NCBI GenBank assembly: GCA_019914995.1
Contig: CM034133.1
Span: 7,892,495-7,956,494, forward strand
Direction of reading: 5' to 3'
Origin: Acanthochlamys bracteata
Lineage: Eukaryota; Streptophyta; Magnoliopsida; Pandanales; Velloziaceae
DNA: 64,000 nt
The notes under the pieces were generated by a model. That model searched no databases. It was not told the DNA's origin and saw nothing but the letters and a program-made list of their open reading frames with translations. Of the stretch, positions 58,401 through 64,000 are shown one piece after another; position 1 is the first letter of the stretch, and each line of letters opens with the position of its first letter. The position numbers and the translations under genes are program-made.

Positions 58401-61400
58401 TTTCAATACAAAATAAATAAAAATATTAAAATAAAATTTTTCTATCAAAAATGTTTTCCAAATTTCAAATTTAAAATTCACTTCTAATACAAACTAAATA
58501 TAAAATTTTATTTTTATAAATATTTTTAATTTTTTAATGTTATTTGTTTAAACTCGCTTTCAAAAGAGTGAGTTTACCTCGAGGTAAACATGCCCTTAAT
58601 GGACAAAGTGCTGGTTCATCCAACTTGATCCAGCTTTATGCTATAAATTTAGTTTTGCCCAAGATTCAACTTCGGCAAACAAGTTTAGCTTTAAAAAAGA
58701 AATTTGTTAATGTTGTAATGATATTTGTTGAAGCTGTACCTATTACCAAATTACAATTTCTTGCTAGGTTTTGAGTTAGGAACCTACATAAAATTTCAAC
58801 TGTACAAGATATTTGCAGGCTGGCAGCTGATTGCCATATTAGTTTCCTGCTTATCAAGAACTATGCTTGACAAACATCTTCATTGCATGTCAACCTTTAT
58901 TTTATTAGTAACAAACCCAATGTTAATATTAATTTTAATAAGTGATGTTGGCATCTGCTTCTTTCTCTTACAGATGAAAAGCGCATATGCAATTACAAGG
59001 TTAAAGAAATCAACTGGATATACAAGAAAACTGTTTTATCAACAAGCAGTAAGATTATATAAAGAGGTAAACAGATGCTTTGTTTGCTAGTTTCGTGTCC
59101 TTAATGCCATCTATCATCACTTGCCAATTATTTCAACTGGTAATTGTATAGTATCTGAGTTTTGAGAGTTTGAGATTTACTTGTGTGAAAGGTAGCTGAA
59201 TCTTGAGGCTCTTTCAAGTAGAAATTATCCTGTATTATGACCCCCATTCTCTAGCTGACTTCAGATTCTTAAAAGAAGCAACTTGTTCTTCTCCTTGCAG
59301 TTGTCCACTTTCTATCTCTTCAAGGTTAGACACTACAAGTCTTGACACTTGCATGGTAAAAGGGTTTGGAAGTGGCAACTCTTTCCCACGTAAAGGTGAA
59401 ATGGTTAAAGAACTGGTTGCTCTTAAGAATCATTAGCTCATAGGCAAGCACTTGCTAGCTTTGTTGTAGGGAATAAAGATAAGATAACAACGATTTGGTG
59501 AAGAAATGGAAATTGAAGCCTATTGTTATCAGTATTTCTCAGAAGCCTCTATTTTGGTTTTGGGAGTTGTACTATGAGCATTACCTATTCTCTTTCTGAT
59601 CATATATACTGTAACTAATATATTTTTGAGGCCCAACCTATAGTAAAATTTAGGGTGGAATGTTGGCATCTTTAGGGTTGTTGTAGAGCCTTTTAGTGCA
59701 ACTTGCCTTGAAGCAATTGATTTATTTAAAGTTTATATCAAATACTTGGCTAATAGTATTTACCCACAAGGAGACCTGGCTTTAATTGCTCCTCGAAGAA
59801 GGCGTTTTTAGCATCATGATCTAGCACTTTCCCCAGATACTATGTTAGATGCCATAATCTGATAGAGCTGGTGTGAAGGAGATAGAGGCGTCTTGATAGA
59901 CCCTTCAAGATGATACATGACTTTGTCTGTATTATACAGATTACAACATTCTTGCAGAATGATGCACTATGTGTAAATACAAAGCAAGATTGTGATGACC
60001 TTCTATGGTCATGTTTTGGCCCCTATTCCATGCGAAGCTCTCATAGCTTATGGAAGTTGCATAAGTTTGCAAAATTCTTTGTTGTAAGCCTTTAACTATA
60101 TAATGTGATTGGTTTTACTGAGAGGTGCTGACTGCGTAGCTACTCCACACAAAGTCTCAGTTACTCAGTAATGCTTGGATCAATCTAGGGATGGGGCTAA
60201 GGGTAGGTACAGAGAACATACCTTTAGTGGGTACCTTCATAGCCGCAGCTAATCTACCCTTTTTATTGAAATCTGATAGTTTCATCCATTATTTGAAGTT
60301 AATTTGTGGGTTCAGGAAAGCCTGCATTAACCTGTCATAGCAGCCCACCTATACTTTCAGTTATGCTATCCTTAGCAGCCTTAACTGTAGTCGCTGATTC
60401 CTTACCTTGAGATTATCACATTTTGCCTTTGTAACAAGAATTCTAATGGACATAAAGAAGCCATTAATATGAATAATTCATGATGTAATGGCACTGAAAA
60501 ACTTATTTCACTTTTCAGATTAGTTGTTCTGAGATATTTTATTTTCTTGACTGACTAAAAGGTTTCATGTTTACCTAGATTAATACTTTGATGGTGAACG
60601 GAGATGCATCATCCTTAAGGAAAGCTGTTACTGAGAAGATGTATTCTGTAAGACTACCATATTCTTCAATTTAGTTTAAGTCATCTAGCACTAAGACTCT
60701 CTTAGGGCCTGTTAGTAAGGAATATGAAACCAACTTTTCTGAACTTCATATTCACATATATGACTATTGGATACTTCTGGGAACAGGTTTAGTAAGTTTA
60801 TGTTCCTTCTAAGTTCGAAAATAGGTTTTAATAAGTTTCCTTCTAAACTCAAAAGATGAGTTTTAAATAGAAACCTGGAGTACTGGATTTTAACAAGACC
60901 CATTTTAGGAAATTCAAGACCAGCTTTAGAGAAAATTACTTAATAGCACACACTACCTTTTTATCTTCCAGAAATTTGATTCTTTCTTTTTCTCTGATTG
61001 CAGACCCTAAAAAATGAGCTCAAACGAAGGCAAAGCATGTGGAGTTCTGTTTATTGGGAACTAATTGAACCTGTTGTTAGCATCCGAACTTTGCGGGCTA
61101 GAATGGTAGCTCTTTTGATCTACGTACAATTTTTTTTCTTGTTATAGTTTGGAATATGCCCTGCCATCATCACTCAACCAACATCCACCAACCTATTTAC
61201 TTCCTTCACAGATTGCCTTGGACAAGGATGATCTTGAGAAGGGATTTATACAACTTACACTTGAATTTGTCAGCAAGCAGGTTTATTTAGCTTACCTTTA
61301 TCAAATTTACCTCCATATCTTGCCTGTGAATTGTCTTCTCACCATCTGTAGTTTTTACACCAAGCAAACTATGATTGTATTACTGAGAAGTATATTTTCA

Positions 61401-62179
61401 AAATTCGGTCTTTTTCCTTCTTTTATAACTCAGAAATTTGAAGCGTATGATTCAAAAGGAGCTGTTGTGGCTGGAGACAAGACAAAAGAGGTTTGTCATC
61501 TATTCGAAATTTTGTTTTGACATCTGAATAAATCCTTGATAAATGCACCGTCTCCATGAATAGAAATGCTTTTACTTAACATATTGTCAGTATATTCTCT
61601 ATTTAACAATTTTTCTTCTTTTAGTAAACCATAGTCAAATATGCTAAGGCTATTTAGTTTTCCTCTTTCTACTTGCTATTACTATCTATTTATTGATTTG
61701 AACCTCCTTCTTTGTGGTTTGCATAGTACTGAATTTGTTGATTTTCAAAATAGCACCACATGGAGCTTTCCAAAAATATGGATCCTTAAAGAGAGAAGCG
61801 ATCAACAGGATTACTGAAATCTCCATCAACCATAAAAGTTTTTATGCTTGAATATAATCTTCGATAGCATTATTCTGAACCAAGATGGAACTGTCATCTT
61901 ACCAGAAAAGAAATTCTAAGAAGTAGAATGATTTTTCAGTCAATTTCACTCACCATGGACTTATCTGTTTACCCATAAATGGAAATCCCATGAAAGGCTA
62001 ATTTTCAGTTTATTAAGTCATGTGCATTATCTGCACGCTTCTTCTTTTAGTGCTTTTCTGATGCAATTTGATCTTATTTGTAGGTGTTGGTACGTGATAT
62101 CTGGGTGTTTGAGAGATCCCTATTCCATCCTGGAGCTGATTGGCGCCTTTGTGGACGCATTTCATTTCCTGCTGCCTAA
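55406..62179 (+). CDS. mL45: Mitochondrial ribosomal protein mL45 / Tim44-like protein
   Basis: Plant mL45-type proteins carry a Tim44-like domain and belong to the mitochondrial large ribosomal subunit, near the membrane-facing exit tunnel. Exons are 55406-55473, 55582-55622, 55750-55925, 56032-56106, 56754-56836, 57222-57273, 58974-59066, 60579-60647, 61004-61105, 61212-61280, 61434-61490 and 62084-62179, giving 326 residues. The N-terminus MALTRSQLLGGINRALKS looks like a mitochondrial presequence. Conserved blocks are SGWKRTKEDIILEMKSAYAI (about 151-170), YKEINTLMVNGDASSLRKAV, VYWELIEPVVSIRTLRARM and the C-terminal KFEAYDSKGAVVAGDKTKE then VLVRDIWVFERSLFHPGADW. The exon 2-3 junction is ambiguous: GAAG|GC with a GC-AG intron, or a GT-AG alternative that is also in frame. 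Intron 6 contains a MITE. The family call is secure, the first two exons less so. Confidence 0.88.
58354..58599. mobile_element. MITE-like element, family C copy 2, in intron 6 of the mL45 gene
   Basis: The left end 'agggcttgtttaccaaccca' pairs with the complement of the right end 'gaggtaaacatgccctta'. Subterminal 'aaactcactttt' and 'aaaagagtgagtttac' are also inverted. The interior is A/T-rich and related to the copy at 36409. Confidence 0.7.
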
Positions 62180-63562
62180 TATTACTTCTGTTCTACAGAA
62201 TTTAGGTTGTAAATTTGAACAAATTTATGATTTTTTGTTGCCTCTGAGTTATTGCAGCCTTTCTTAGTTGAACATATATGTGCTGTATCTTTATTTACAA
62301 AATAAGAGGTCTCTCCCCTTCATATCTTTTCACTAACTCAACCAATAAGGCTGCCAAATGTGTTATAAAGATGCTACCTCTTTTGCTTATGGTCAACGGG
62401 TTTTGAAAAAAATGAAAAATATATTAGATAGATATTTATAAAAGAAATAGAGAATATATAAAAGAAATAAAGAATATAGAATAAATGGAAGTGATTTTTA
62501 TATTCACTAAGAATCCTAATTTTTTACTTTACTATGAACTATGAATACTATGAATTCTTCGATCAAATTAGTTAAGAGTCGTGAATTTATAATAAATTTT
62601 TTGATAATAAAATTTTTTTTAGAAAGATAGAAAGAAGATAAGGATAAGAATGGGAGAAGAAGAATAAGCAAATTTTGAAAAAATTGATAAAAGTAGATTA
62701 ACATACATATTCGTGTATAAAGACAAATAGATACAACTTTAATACTCTTCACTGTACACTTCGAACTTTGCTTTTTCTTTTTAAAGAGCATATATATATA
62801 TGCTATATAGTTTCTTTGTTTTACTCTATCAACAATAATTAAAAAGCCAACAGTTTTTAAGCCTTAAAGTGCTCATGTTTGTTTGTCAGTTTATTACATG
62901 CTCTATTTCTTGTCAAATCACATGGGGTAAAGAGTGCATTCTTCAAACATAAAATCCACTTAATAGGGATCTCATTGAACATTTAGGACGTGTTTTAATC
63001 ATCCGTAACTTTACTTTCTTCCGTCAAATTTTAAATTTAAATAATTCATATATTTCAATTACACAAAAAATTCAAAACTCCACTTTCCACATACGAAACT
63101 TCATTCTCAACTTTTTTATTTACATACTTTTCAATACAACTATATCTTTTAATTTTCAACACACTTCCAAAACCTATTGAAACACAAATACTGAACTCCA
63201 ATTTACTTTATTTTTTAAAAAACTCTACTTCCTACTTTTCACTTTCACAAAACTCAATTACAGGCATTTAAAACACGCTCTTACATAAGGCCATGTTTGG
63301 TGAAGTAATTTGAACTTGCCTCAACAGGCACTTTAGACTTACAGAGTAGAATCCATTCTACACAAGTCAATCCTAAGTAGAGCCAAAACAAAAAAGATCC
63401 AATATACCAATAAATACCCAGATATTTACACAGTAACAATGAAAACCAACTTCTGCATAAGGTCAGGCCAAACAATATTACACCAAACTTAGAATACTAA
63501 AAGCTATTCCTTGAACAAATTTATCATACTAGCGATGGAACTTATAATTATCAAATAAACAT
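62180..63562. other. Intergenic: mL45 3' flank and family A MITE
   Basis: Two convergent genes end here. Apart from the family A element at 62985-63282, the sequence is AT-rich with no gene. The minus ORFs at 62516-62791 and 63281-63475 are not supported. Confidence 0.45.
62985..63282. mobile_element. MITE-like element, family A copy 3 (inverted orientation)
   Basis: Reads as the reverse complement of the copy at 35734. Ends are 'aggacgtgttttaatcatcc' and 'ggcatttaaaacacgctctt'. The interior has 'caattacacaaaaaattcaa', 'cactttccacatacgaaact' and 'tcaacacacttccaaaacct', which are complements of family A interior blocks. Confidence 0.75.
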
Positions 63563-64000
63563 CTATGTCATAGTGGATGGTAGATGAGCAATCCTCTCAA
63601 TTTCATTAATGACTAGTTCCTTCTCCTCTTCAAATTGTTCATCCTCTCCTGCAAAAGAATAGAGGGTTGTTAGGAAAAATAATATAAAGCAGAGAATTTT
63701 TACATATTCCATGGTATTTATTCGGAGAGGTTCAGCCAAACTGGGAGTAACATAGTAGTATCTCAATGGCTATGTTCAATCCTACTTTCAAAAGATTGCT
63801 CAGGGTGCCTTTTTGAGGTTGTATATCAACCACAGCATCAATTGTTCTATACAGAAGTGGGCAGCCTTTCTTTGATTCAGTTGTCACAAGGATAATCACC
63901 TCATGTACAAACATATTTACATTTTGTTCACAACAATACTTCACCTTTGTTTGAAGGAAGCCTGTGCAGCAACATCAACAATTCATCATGATTCTTGGCC
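63563..64000 (-). CDS. Last two exons of an unrecognised gene (5' part outside the window)
   Basis: Exons are 64000-63945 (truncated by the window edge) and 63648-63563, joined by a GT-AG intron of 296 bp in phase 1. The visible C-terminus of 46 residues reads AKNHDELLMLLHRLPSNK then GEDEQFEEEKELVINEIERI and a short tail ending in a TAG stop. It is helical and acidic and resembles the end of an alpha-helical repeat protein. The splice borders and phase fit well, so I believe it is a real gene, but I do not recognise the family. The convergent mL45 gene ends 1.4 kb away. Confidence 0.6.

Overview
The window is nuclear DNA from a flowering plant, probably a eudicot. It is AT-rich, has spliceosomal introns from about 90 bp to more than 2 kb, carries many short non-autonomous transposon remnants, and encodes plant-specific protein families. 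I see no rRNA, tRNA, CRISPR or prokaryotic feature. Exon models were built by hand from splice sites, phase continuity and remembered family sequence; no alignment was run.

Layout: 1-5185 is repeat-rich intergenic DNA. SPL7, the copper-homeostasis SBP-box transcription factor, lies at 5186-15288 on the minus strand in ten exons. An intronless egg-cell-secreted EC1 gene lies at 16707-17756 on the minus strand and encodes three tandem EC1 domains instead of one. After AT-rich DNA come a nine-exon coiled-coil protein of the At4g15545/NAIP type (21227-25384, plus), a small basic orphan protein (27021-27413, plus) and a four-exon LIFEGUARD/BAX-inhibitor membrane protein (29111-32132, plus). From 32133 to 44700 there is a 12-kb gene desert full of MITE-like elements, including one long hairpin. 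ALKBH10B, an mRNA m6A demethylase, occupies 44701-50312 (plus, seven exons). A second repeat field follows at 50313-55405. A mitochondrial mL45/Tim44-like protein is at 55406-62179 (plus, twelve exons), and the last two exons of an unrecognised minus-strand gene close the window (63563-64000).

The genes are unrelated housekeeping, regulatory and reproductive genes with no operon-like logic. The main novelty is the triple-domain EC1 protein: one signal peptide, three complete six-cysteine domains with identical spacing, and Pro/Ser/Ala-rich linkers. Secondary points are a probable GC-AG intron in ALKBH10B, a possible second one in the mL45 gene, two short upstream ORFs ahead of ALKBH10B, and several families of terminal-inverted-repeat elements, some inside introns.
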